Assembly: GCA_020744225.1 (NCBI GenBank)
Contig: JAGMWG010000008.1
Location: forward strand, 1,736,001 to 1,800,000
Source: Paraphoma chrysanthemicola
Taxonomy: Eukaryota; Ascomycota; Dothideomycetes; Pleosporales; Phaeosphaeriaceae
Direction of reading: 5' to 3'
Length of the DNA stretch: 64,000 nt
The notes below the pieces were generated by a model. That model did no database searches. It was not told the origin of the DNA and worked only from the letters and a program-made list of their open reading frames with translations. The position numbers and the translations under genes are program-made. Of the stretch, positions 33,068 to 42,955 are shown piece after piece; positions within the stretch are counted from its first letter, which is position 1, and the number at the start of each line of letters is the position of its first letter.

Positions 33068-36000
33068 TCAAGCGGGTTTTTGTGATGTGTGAGCCAGCGA
33101 GCGTTGCATACGAATCTTAATTCTTCCGAACAAGCTAGGCGGAGGTTGGGCAGACGCCGGCAAATCCTGCTCTCGTGATGTGCGTGACAGTGAGTGTTGC
33201 ATACGAAGCTTGATCTTTCTGAGCATGCTGGGTGGGTGTCGATTTTCTGTTCGAGCCGCTGATGGAGTGAGTGTCACTGCCGCTGTTTCTGCTTTCTTGA
33301 TTTCGGGGACCTGGAAGGCTTCGAGAGGGAGTGTCAGCGCGGTTAATTCTGGTTCATTGCTTTTAAGGGTAAGAGTGGCTTCAGGAAGAGGTGTCGGCGC
33401 CATCGCTTCTGCTTCATGTGTTTCACGGACTTGGATAGATTCAGGAGTTGAGGAGTGAATTAACTTCCACATGTCGGGCATTTCCATGTGCCACTCCTCG
33501 TCTTTGACACCGCCGGCTTTGAGCAATTGTAGGATTTCGTCGAAGATAGCACGGACTTGTTGACCTTCAACCGCCAAGGGCGAGCCGTGCTCTGAATTCC
33601 ATCGAAGTGGCGTCTGACCGAAGGACATCACATCGTCTCCCGTGTTGGCATCCCTCGGTCCCAGATCGAACGACGTCGTGGGTACTTCAATGTCCAGGTT
33701 TGTCTGTGTCAACGGTACCAGACGATCGACTTTCCGCTTCAGATATCGGTAGACACTCGTCCGCTGTGTGCAATTGCCATCATCATTCCATATTGTTTGA
33801 TCGATGTACAAATCAGGGTCAGCTCCGTGTTGAACGAAGAGTTTAACGACAGTGGCCCAGGCGCGGCGGTTTTCCCAGCACGCAGTAAGAACGTTCCGCC
33901 AAATGGTCTTTCCGGCAGTTCCCCACTCTTCGTTAGGTGACACGCCAAGTCTCAAGAGTCTCTCGACGATCTCAAGGCCAATTGTTTCTTGCTGCGGATT
34001 GCCAACCTCAAAGCGGGAAGTCAAACACAAGTACCCAAGAAGCTGTACTCCCCTCATACCCGTAACATCTTGATTACTACTTCGCAGCTTGTCTCGAACA
34101 TATATTAACAACGCATGAGTCGCTGCTATGTCTAATGCAGAGCCGTGCTGATTAAGATCCCAACTCTTGTCGAGGAGGACATCAGAGGTTTGTGTTTGCG
34201 GCACGTCCGTTTCACCACACCCGGAAGGACTGTCGTTGACTCTGTTACGCTTCGACGAGTTCCCTACCAGTCTGAATAGATCGTCTAGCAGAGCGATAGG
34301 TGACTTTCCCCTGGATATCTCGAGTTCCAATGCGAAGAACATAGCTTCTTCGGAGAGCTGCTCCACTCGAGAGTAATGGTGTAGAGTCTTTGCCGACACG
34401 TGCTTGGCCTGTATGATGAACGAGTACAGTAAAGCCTCGTTTGGGTCAAAGTTCGGATCATTCGTGTGTTGAACGATCTGGCCCCAGGTTCTATCCTCGG
34501 TCAGGAAATCTGCCACAAATTTGTGCAGGTAATCCACATAGTCGGCTGGACTAGAATCCGAATCGCTAACCGTAGAGGCGGTACGAACTTCTAACAGGCC
34601 CAGACAATAGCTCTGCAACCGACCGGCGACTTCCGCTGAGTAGCTGGCGATTTCACTATTGTAACGCTTTTTCCAACCTTTCTTGGAGAAATTCTCAGGA
34701 TTTACGGCCGACGCGAAGGGCTGTCTCCGGTCCGCGAATTTCAAAGCGAGTGTAGGTAGGGCCATGGAAGATTTTTCGTGATATCTCCGAACGATTTGGA
34801 TAATGCGAGATGCTTCGGGCTTGTATCCAGACGGAATGCTATTGAGCATGTGTTGAAAAAGCTGATCGAGACGCTCCGGCATCTTTCGCAGTCGTTTGAC
34901 GAGGTCGGAGAGAAGTTCGTAGTTCTGAAGGCCTGTGAGAAGGGACTTGACGACGAGAGTTACCCAAAGGAACACGCCAGATGCAGAGGACACAATCTCG
35001 TTGATTAGATCTTCCATCTCTTTCGGATGATCTGTGGATAATGCAGCCACGCGAGGATGCTTGCCCAAAACGTCGTGAACGTACGTCTCAATGTCCGTTT
35101 GTGTCAATTCATGAAGACGCAATTTTGGTGCTTTGGCGAATGCCGATTCAAATGGCGCCAGTGGTCGGCTTGATAGCACCGCTTTCATGTGTTGAGCTGA
35201 GGTGGCTGTTATGAAAAGAGTCGCGACTTCATCAAGAGTCATATCTGCGCCTTCGCATTCGTCCAGCCCATCGACAAGTATTGCGATTTTCATTTCCGCG
35301 CTATCGAGATGCTGAAGTCTGTGGAATGCTCGCTTAAGTTCATGGGACGTAGCGGATGTATGCCCAATGGCCGGAGCGGTGAACCGCTCTTTGAACAGCA
35401 CTTGGCCGAGCGAAGGTGCTTGACTGACCGCCTGGTAAAGCAATGACCTCAGTAGGCCTTCCTGAGACCTTTGTAAATCGGATCCAAGGTTGAAAAAGTA
35501 GAACCCCAGGACGAGGAGCTGAGAATCCCCAGCCCACGACTCAAGTGCTTGTTGCAGCCTTGGATCTTCCGATAAATACTTGAGGAGGGTCGATTTTCCA
35601 GATCCAGCCTTGCCGCATATCCAGAAAACACCTTGATCCTCTCTGAGCCACCGGTACAGACCTGGAAACCGTACGTTGTTCTCTAGGTTAGGATCTAGCA
35701 CCCAATGAAAGGTGGTTTGGTGCGCATCCGCGATGTCATCGAAGTGATCATCAAGTTCCTCATAGTAGAGCTGCGCTTTCAATTGGGCAAGTATATCCTC
35801 AGGTTTTGCATGCCTGATTCGATTACTCTGTGTCAGCTCTTCGAGATGCTGCTTATGTGCCTCTATTGCTCGCGCCTCGCTTGCTTCTATTTGCTTAGTA
35901 ATGTCGTCCCTGCCCTCATTCACGGCGAGGAGCACACGACGACTGTTATCATCGCCAGCTTCGAGCAATTTTTCGGTTGCCCAGATTTGAAAGTGGATTT

Positions 36001-36466
36001 GCAGCTCCGCTCGGATTTCTTCCAAGTGGCGCCTAGTGCTTGCTATTTCCTTTTCTTTCCATACTGTTTGAATAGCCTGCAGAAAACTCTTGAAGCGCGT
36101 TGTATCCTCCTTGAAGTTTAGATCCACCAGTAGTGACAACAAGTCTTTGGCAACCTCCTGGCTTCGGGACAATAACGTCTCCAGGCTCTAGTGATCCCGT
36201 CAGATCAGGAGTGCAGGAGTGCAGGTGTGGCAGGAGCTTACCTGATCGATTTCTGTTCGTGGCCCCGGTACACCTGGATTCGGCGACGCCCATACCGCCA
36301 GTCGGGATGTGACCAGCTCGAAGTCCTTGAGGACAACTTCAAGGTCAGAATTCTGCAATGTGCTGCCACTCTGATAGACCTGGCCGCCAATACGGAGAAG
36401 ATTCTGACCAAACTCGACGACCTGGATGATATTGGCAGCGATACTTAAAGCGGCAAGCCCCTCCAT
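33068..36466 (-). CDS. NACHT-domain STAND (NLR-like) protein, 1114 aa, one intron
   Basis: Exons: 36466-36242 and 36187-33068; intron 36241-36188 (54 nt, GTAAGC...TAG). Exon 1 encodes the typical fungal STAND N-terminal domain (MEGLAALSIAANIIQVVEFG); it continues in frame as SLETLLSRSQEVAKDLL. The NACHT NTPase has Walker A GKAGSGKST (267-275) and Walker B ILVDGLDE (about 378-385). The region after about residue 760 contains ankyrin-like but degenerate segments (VVKLFVQHGADPDLY). The end carries two copies of a basic motif (separate entry). Such proteins are oligomerising immune-type receptors in fungi, often controlling incompatibility; ligand and output here are unknown. The large exon alone opens at TTG, so exon 1 is needed. 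It is divergent from the gene at 36993. Confidence 0.88.
33077..33240 (-). repeat. two tandem copies of a basic motif at the NLR C-terminus
   Basis: The protein end reads PPSMLRKIKLRMQHSLSRTS, a short linker, then PPSLFGRIKIRMQRSLAHTS. The two 20-residue copies agree at 12 positions and mostly conservatively at the others. Each forms a cationic amphipathic helix-like pattern. At DNA level the copies are similar but not identical, so the duplication is not recent. Confidence 0.7.
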
Positions 36467-36992
36467 AATCAGGGTGGGGGAGAAGATTGTGAAGTCCGAT
36501 GCCAGGTTCGGACATGATGATAGGTGGACAAGGCTGACGAACTGACTTGTCCAACCACTCAGGTAATTTGCAGTATGCTTGGCATAATGTGCTTGGCATA
36601 ATTCCATCGCCCTGATTGATTGCAACGACTCACAGAACTCGTGTAGAGGGATGTCGAAGTCTGCCAATCTAGCTGGTGGGCGCCAGTCTGTCTTCCGAAT
36701 CTTGATGACATGTCTGAATCCGCAGTGCAGAGTTCTGGTACCAGCGACCGTTGAAATTGTCGAGAAGGCCACATAAAGAACATTGTTGGCCAGTTCAGCT
36801 TCAGATTTTATGTTGCACTCGTGGAAGCCTGCCGCGAGAAGTGTCGCGAAACGTGCTGCTCTTTCAGTCAGCGCGGCGGGCCGAGCGCCCCAAGAACTCC
36901 AAGACGCGACGCAGCTACGTCACTCCGACACTTCCGAACAACAACCACCATGACTAGCCAGTGGCGCCTTGCGCATTATCGTCGCGAGGACG
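36467..36992. other. divergent intergenic region
   Basis: 526 bases between the NLR start (minus) and the start at 36993 (plus); it holds both promoters. No other gene is recognised. Confidence 0.4.
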
Positions 36993-37787
36993 ATGAACAC
37001 TCCTGCCGACCGCACAAATGACAACAGCGCGAGAGCGCATTCACCGACGCCGCAGCCGCTAGCAACGGGCGACCCTCCGCCTCCAGCTGCACCTCCAATA
37101 CCATCATACGAGGCCGCGACCACTGTCGTGCCACCCGCAACAGCACCTGCAATCCTGCAAGATGCGGCACTCGTGGATGAACTACCTGACTACACGCCAG
37201 TCGACTCGAACCAGACTACCTTTATGATATACGGCACCTTCATCCATACTCCAAATGGCCCGGCATACCATTTATCCTCACTGCTCGATGCGCACATCTC
37301 CAAGCTCCGCATTCGCCGTCTTAAAGCCGAAGACATAGCTTTAATAGAAGCCGGGCGCGTGCGCAACGTCTCCTTCGACAATGCTACGACTCTCTACGAA
37401 GCGCACGACCCGCCGTTTCTCGAGAACGAATACTACATTCAGAGCAAGGCCGCGGGTGGTTGGCCTGGCGCACTGCAGTTGCGTTTTGGTTTCAAGCGAT
37501 GGCATGTCAGGCAAATGATGCAGCAAGGTGTGGTGCCCGCACCAATGTTGACATGTGGGAAGACTGGGGGCTTGAAGAAGAAGATCATCGAGAGACGGAA
37601 CGAGACAGAACCGAGTGAATGGAAGGACACACAAGGGCGCATCCTCGCTACTGAAGTCCTGAGACTAGAGGCAGGCAAGATGCTGCCTACCATCGAATTG
37701 AGCAAAGAGTTGGACCAAACCTGGAGAGAGCTTTTACTCGCATTGTGGGTTTCACGGTTGTGGGCAGGCTTTGGAGCCGGAAGTTAG
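36993..37787 (+). CDS. uncharacterised protein with Pro-rich N-terminus and PY-like motifs (264 aa)
   Basis: A family I cannot name. The first 70 residues are Pro/Ala-rich and disordered, and contain IPSY (36-39) and LPDY (64-67). LPxY is a known ligand of WW domains such as those of Rsp5/NEDD4 ubiquitin ligases. The folded part starts TFMIYGTFIHTPNGPAYHLS and continues to LEAGKMLPTIELSKELDQTW; a helical end includes ELLLALWVSRLWAGFG. It has no signal peptide and no true membrane span. Start: ATG 36993 (MNTPADRTND); the frame extends eight codons further only to a TTG. Single exon. The gene is divergent from the NLR. A role as a ubiquitin-ligase adaptor is only a suggestion from the motif. 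Confidence 0.7.
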   Translation: MNTPADRTNDNSARAHSPTPQPLATGDPPPPAAPPIPSYEAATTVVPPATAPAILQDAALVDELPDYTPVDSNQTTFMIYGTFIHTPNGPAYHLSSLLDAHISKLRIRRLKAEDIALIEAGRVRNVSFDNATTLYEAHDPPFLENEYYIQSKAAGGWPGALQLRFGFKRWHVRQMMQQGVVPAPMLTCGKTGGLKKKIIERRNETEPSEWKDTQGRILATEVLRLEAGKMLPTIELSKELDQTWRELLLALWVSRLWAGFGAGS

Positions 37788-38241
37788 GACTTCTTTACGC
37801 TTGACTTTCTAAGCCACTTCACAAATCCTGGACTAGCCATATATCTCCTAGACCTAGTTCATGATAAAGCAGACTTACGTCGGCGTTGATACACACAATG
37901 TAACAAAGGTGTCGTTTGTGCGCTATATACTGCTCACATATATTCTGTGCGCCCACAAGCATATATGAACAAGGCCTTGCTCACAGTGTATAGGTATGAA
38001 AGAAATGGAAATGGTATATGAACCCAATCTATGTGCTCTTTTATGCGAGTCTTCTTTAAGTACAGCCATATCACAGGGACATTAACACAGTCACTCAGCG
38101 AAACATCTACACAGCACCACACCTACACATCTGCACATCTAGACACCTACACACCTACACAGCAACACACCCGAACACATCAGACTCGGAATTCAAACTC
38201 TTCTGAGCCTTTTATTCCTCACTGCTTCTCCCTCCTTCACG
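37788..38241. other. intergenic region, promoter of APH-type gene
   Basis: AT-rich 3' half of a spacer between two plus-strand genes. Its end (about 38095-38180) is a CA-rich simple repeat (separate entry). No gene is seen. Confidence 0.4.
38095..38180 (+). repeat. CA-rich imperfect repeat in a 5' leader
   Basis: Imperfect repeats of CACCTACA and CACATCT (for example ACACCTACACACCTACACAG) lie 60-145 bases upstream of the ATG at 38242. It is probably part of the untranslated leader. Confidence 0.5.
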
Positions 38242-39402
38242 ATGCGATCCAAGTCAGAGGTCTTCCAGGAACACTTCGGTGTTTCGACGTATTACGAAGC
38301 CGAGCAATTTCGAATCCCCGACAGAGCCGGTATTCCAGCACCTTTGTCGACTTTCACGAAACTGAACCTCCCATACGTAGATCCTGACCACCCCGGCCTA
38401 CCTTCAGTGCAAGAAATTGACGAGGCCAAGAAGACTGGCATGATTAGCAACCGCTACAGTTATCGTGACGTTTGGAGAGTGGGCAATACCATCGTGAAAA
38501 CGGACTGGACCCAACACCTTGTTCAAGTAAGCAAGCCCTTTCTCTCCGCATTTACACATTTAGCTGACTGATACCAGGAAGCAGAAGACCTATTGTGGCT
38601 ACGCAAGCATACTAACGTCCGAGCGCCTAAACTATACGCAATCTTTGGTCGCAAATTCCGTTGTCCCGGCGATGTCATTCACACAAAGTACTACATGATT
38701 ATGGAATGTCTTGAGGGCGAAACATTGTCTTCTCAGGAATGGTTGAGTTTGAATGTTGAGCAACGCAAGAACATTCACGCAAGCATGGCAGAGCAACTGC
38801 GACTGCTTCGCTCGGTCCCGACAGAGGGATACTACGGTCGAGTGAATGAGCAACCCTACTGGCCGCAATTGAGTCTCACATCAACGGACTACAAGACGAC
38901 CCACGGTCCTTTCAAAACCTATGAAGACCTCCTAACGGCAATGTTGGCTTCTGCCGAAGTGAGCGCAGCTTGGAGAGTTATGATAGGACCAGGTTGCCTG
39001 TCGCCCGACCTCTATAAACCAGACCAGATTGCACAGCTAGAAGTCTTCAAGGACAAGTTTCGAGCATTCGGCGGACACGAACCCAAGCTCACGCATGTCG
39101 ATCCTGGACTAGCGAACGTAATTATTCGGCCGCTCGACGGAGAAAATGTACGGACTGCGAAGCATTTTGAAGCCAGCTTTATCGATTGGAGCTGCCTCGG
39201 ATGGTATCCTGCCTGGACACAGGGGACAATCTTTGCCTCGTGCTACACAATGGCGACCGATGGACAGAAGCCATTCAAGCCACGCGATGAAGAAGACCAA
39301 CGGTTGGTGTCGCGATTAGAGGAAGGCTTGGGCGCGGATGTTCCAGACGTATTAGGATTTTTCAGGATACTGAGCAAATCTTGTGGATACGGAATACACT
39401 AA
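38242..39402 (+). CDS. aminoglycoside-phosphotransferase-like kinase (369 aa, one intron)
   Basis: Exons: 38242-38526 and 38578-39402; intron 38527-38577 (51 nt, GTAAGC...CAG, branch GCTGAC). The protein has the APH/ChoK fold pattern common in fungi: an N-lobe with VWRVGNTIVKTD (probable ATP-binding lysine), the hinge MIMECLEGETL (135-145), the Brenner motif HVDPGLAN (268-275; catalytic Asp and Asn present) and the metal-binding FIDW (296-299) followed by GWYPAWTQ. Members phosphorylate small molecules or act as pseudo-kinases; fungal ones rarely have known substrates. The name reflects the fold and does not imply drug resistance. The second exon alone opens at TTG. Confidence 0.85.
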
Positions 39403-39610
39403 GACCGCACTCACGCGTCGGTCTTCCAAGAACAGCATGTAAAAGGTGGCGATTTCTTTAGTTCTTTTGTTCATGTATTATGTCTAGCCAGATCTAATAG
39501 TCTTTTCGATACGATGCAATTATAACTTCTGTATAATGCGCCTCACACGATACAGTGCTCCATCCGCCCACCACACTTTCAAGTTGCAGTGTTTGAGTTG
39601 ATATACATCA

Positions 39611-40102
39611 TCACGCAGGGCACCAAAACGTGCTGTGAAGAATTCCAATCGTTTCCAGAACATCCAAAACCCAGTCATCGAAGATCAGGTTGAAGCGATT
39701 GCCCAGAACAGATTGCAAGTTTTTGCGAACAGGCTGATTCATACAAATGAACTGGAACAACGCCGGATTCGCAAACCACCCAAGCTCTGTAACGATAACC
39801 CTCTCCATATCCTCACGCGGTTGACGGAGTATCACAGTGGATTGTGGGATGATGACATAGACATCATCCCGCGGCTCCGACACGGGGTCTGCCTGGGGCG
39901 CTGTTTTGGAAGGGAGAGAAGGGCCCGAGACATGTACTCGAAGCGATTTATTTCCATTGGTATCCATCCCGACGTAGACCAAGTCCCCATTGGAGTGGGG
40001 GCCAATAGGATCGTCAGATGTGGGAAAGTCCGCCATGGCAGTCGTCGGGTGTATGTCCGCATCAGCATCGCATATAGGGATTTCTTGGTATTGTGCCGTC
40101 AT
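39611..40102 (-). CDS. hypothetical protein (163 aa)
   Basis: Not recognised. The frame is clean from ATG 40102 (MTAQYQEIPICDADADIHPT, the opening residues) to the stop. It reads like a protein: a hydrophilic Asp/Pro-rich first half (with D-D-V-Y-V-I-I-P), then a helical second half (MERVIVTELGWFANPALFQF and DDWVLDVLETIGILH). No membrane span, signal peptide or Cys pattern. The frame reaches 40186 only through a TTG. It converges with the APH-type gene 208 bases away. It may be a real lineage-specific gene or an over-call. Confidence 0.45.
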   Translation of the reverse strand: MTAQYQEIPICDADADIHPTTAMADFPTSDDPIGPHSNGDLVYVGMDTNGNKSLRVHVSGPSLPSKTAPQADPVSEPRDDVYVIIPQSTVILRQPREDMERVIVTELGWFANPALFQFICMNQPVRKNLQSVLGNRFNLIFDDWVLDVLETIGILHSTFWCPA

Positions 40103-41438
40103 GTCTGGTCTGTAGGCGAGGAGGGAGTAGCTTTGTGATGAGATGCCCGGCCGAGGAAGTGATGTAAAGCGCTGATGTGAAAACAAAGAGTTTAAGAAGC
40201 TGTTTGACAGGATTTGTACTGGTATGTTTCTTGCCGCTCTTGCACGTTCGCGCGATAATACTGGAACACGTTTGAGACATGAGTCTTACCTGGGCACAAA
40301 GAAGGAAGTTCCAGTTCAAGGCTGAGACTTGACATGGCTGACCATGAGCGAAGTCTTACTCATTGTCTGATCCAAAACCCGTGCAGTAATCGAGGGTGAG
40401 AGGCTGCGCGGTTTTGCACTTTGATGGCCAAGAATCATGCTTACGGTTTCATGAACAATAGCCCTGTGAGCTGTATCTGCAATCAGTCACTGCGTATAGC
40501 CGTGTCTGTTGCGCTCCGATCGTGGCTTTTCTCAAAATGAGCCTGAATTTGGGCTGCTCAATGAACTGGAGCAGGGAGGCGGAGCCGGGAGACATCGTCA
40601 TCACTTTGCGAGACACCGGCAAGTTTGTGACGTTGAGCGAAGGCAAGAGGGCACTCAGGAACAATGCGGCCAAAGGAACTTTCCAAGAATCTGATAGATC
40701 ACGAGTAGGATATACCAGGGACAGGATGTACACAGATCAAGCATTTAATTCGCTTCATTTCCGGCTATGCCTTCTTCAGTATTCGTACTGGTGTTTGTGA
40801 GGGGTAGATCGGAATGTGGAAAAGAAGGGACGTTTGGAAAAGAACTACCGTAGATAACTTCGTACACTCCAAAGATATGGCCATCTATATGCATGTCATG
40901 GACCGTGAAGACGAGAGAAAGATCATTGGATGGCTCGTGGGCGGACATGGCGCGCGTGTAGTATGCCGGCTAGTGAGGCTTGATGAGAGCAAAAGGGTGC
41001 TATGTGATTTGTCCGCAGCGAACATGCAAAATCTTACAGGAGAATCCACGGCCTCGTAGAGACTCCACGCGAATGATACCAGCTTTCGATGTTGGTGTTG
41101 TATGTGTCAATCGGCAACGGAAGAAGCAATTAGTTCGATCGTAGCGGGAGCGGAGAGCCTCCGTCGCGACCTAATGGCGCGCTAGACACCACTACAAGCG
41201 CCATGACGTCGTCTCTTCATTACCCAACTCAGCCGCGTGTACCAAAGTTCATGCGTATGTCGGCGACCAAGAACAGGATTCTGGCTGCTAGCTATGCCTA
41301 AGAAGTCGGACGTGGCTGTAGCGAGAATGTCGCGTGGTGCTATAAGAGGCGTCTCCATCCAGGGCTGGAGAGCAGCCACAAATTGAGCTTCATTCTTACA
41401 CACACTTCCCAAATACTCTCAACCCGCATATACAGAAA
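40103..41438. other. 1.3-kb intergenic region
   Basis: A small plus-strand frame from ATG 40537 to 40800 (87 codons, containing GDIVITLRDTGKFVTLSEGK) is mildly protein-like, but I recognise nothing in it and do not call it. No other gene, repeat or RNA is seen. Confidence 0.35.
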
Positions 41439-42439
41439 ATGCCTCGCAACGGTGACGGATCCAGTGACAATGGTCCTATCGAAGGACACGAGATCATCCA
41501 CGGCGCCAAGGGTGATGTATGTGCCTGCAATTCACCAGACTGTATCTGCCTATTGACTTCATCACCAGAAAACTCTACAGCACACCAAGCATGTCGCACC
41601 GATGCCGAAGGGTGAAGAGGGCGATGGTAGGTACATTCTCATTGATCACGGTTGTTCCGGGCTAACTTAAATCGTTAGCCCTCCCTGGCATGAACGCAAG
41701 TGGAGGAGTCGCAGCTCCAATCAATGACGCTTCAGAAGAGTTTGGAGCCAACGCGCCCAAGCACGAGCGGCTGGGAGACGACGAAGACTTGTCTGGCGAG
41801 AAGACCTATGGCTCGAGCTCAGGCAACTATAGAAGCGCAAGCTCAGGGTTGTCTCAGAGTCACCAAGGCAGCTCGGGCTCTTCGCAGAGTCACCAAGGCA
41901 GCTCGGTCTCTTCGCAGAGTCACCAAGGCAGCTCAGGTTCTTCGCAGAATCACCAAGGTAACTCAAGCCGCCAGCAGCAAGAATCTAGGTCCTCTGGCAA
42001 CAGCAAATCGAGCCACACCTCCCATGACAACACGGCCTCATCCACCAATGACCTCGAACAGATCGAGCGCGAGAAGGCGAAACGATTCGTCAACCTCGAT
42101 GAGGAGGACGTGCAGCACGCTGGTAATGGCAACAAGAGCTCGAACGATACGCAGCGGTCTACCCAGCGCGCGCCTCGTGACGCCGGACCCAAGGAAGATA
42201 TTGAGCAATTGCATGGCAAGACGAGTGGGCATGACGGCAAGGAGAGTGGACATGACACTAAGAAGAGTGGGCATCATGGCGGTGACCAGCATGGCGGACA
42301 CGATCATGGAAGTGGAAAAGCGGGACATGATAATGACAGCCGTGGGAGCGGACACGCGAAGCATGATCATGACGAGGAGATCAGCAACCTGGATAGCATG
42401 AGGCACACTGCTGAAAAGTTTGTCAACCTCGACGACTAG
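41439..42439 (+). CDS. hydrophilic repeat-rich protein (298 aa, three exons)
   Basis: Exons: 41439-41516, 41569-41626, 41679-42439; both introns are 52 nt (GTATGT...CAG; GTAGGT...TAG with GCTAAC). The protein has almost no hydrophobic residues. Residues 104-143 are four 10-residue repeats of the type SQSHQGSSGS. A Ser/Asn/Gln-rich zone follows, then a Gly/His/Asp/Lys-rich tail (about 225-285; GGDQHGGHDHGSGKAGHDND). The sequence KRFVNLDEED sits near residue 182 and recurs as EKFVNLDD at the very end. Composition is like hydrophilins/LEA-type stress proteins; the His-rich tail could bind metal. Both points are inference. An ATG at 41690 inside exon 3 could be mistaken for the start, but the two short exons have good splice sites and keep frame. 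Confidence 0.72.
41852..41971 (+). repeat. 30-bp coding minisatellite, four units
   Basis: Four tandem 30-base units of the form tctCAGAGTCACCAAGGCAGC plus nine further bases. The first three units are nearly identical; the fourth is more diverged (CAGAATCACCAAGGTAAC). The unit is a multiple of three, so length changes keep the reading frame. Confidence 0.85.
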
Positions 42440-42955
42440 TTTTTTCAATGATTGTTCAACGCAAACTTCCGTGTTGCACGAAAAGTGCATTTCTCCAGGA
42501 TATTGCGTCTGCGTGGAGTGTGCAACCTGCTCGTGCGACCAATCCAGGGTCAGCGTGCGCGATCATTGGCCAAGGGTGCCATTCAGATTACCTTCACTTG
42601 AGACTGACACATCGCGGTGGACGGAAGAGAAAAAATGGGACATGTGATCCAAGATCCCCACTACCCCGCCTCTGTGCTACGGTATGGTGTGATGTCTAAG
42701 GCGCTTATGGTACGCGATACGAGACAGGGGGCGGCGCGGGCCGCACATGAGTGGTGAATGTGAGTCGGCGCTTATCAGCGCAAGGGATAATGCGCTGGCA
42801 TCGTCAACCTTCTGAGATCAAGCGTCAAAAATCTTATGCTAATCTTTTCAATTTACGAGAATAGGAATTGCCTGGTCTACCTTGGCTGCCTTTGTATGTT
42901 ATTGAGGACATCGCATCAGATATCAACCCACAGCATACTATCCATATTCGCCAGC
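42440..42955. other. intergenic region
   Basis: Spacer between two plus-strand genes. The last 120 bases are in frame with the DUF4238 gene from an earlier ATG (42836), but are probably leader. Nothing else is recognised. Confidence 0.4.

Noticed and set aside
40537..40800. 87-codon plus-strand frame
   Set aside because: Slightly protein-like, but no recognisable family, no conserved neighbour and no splice partners; left uncalled.
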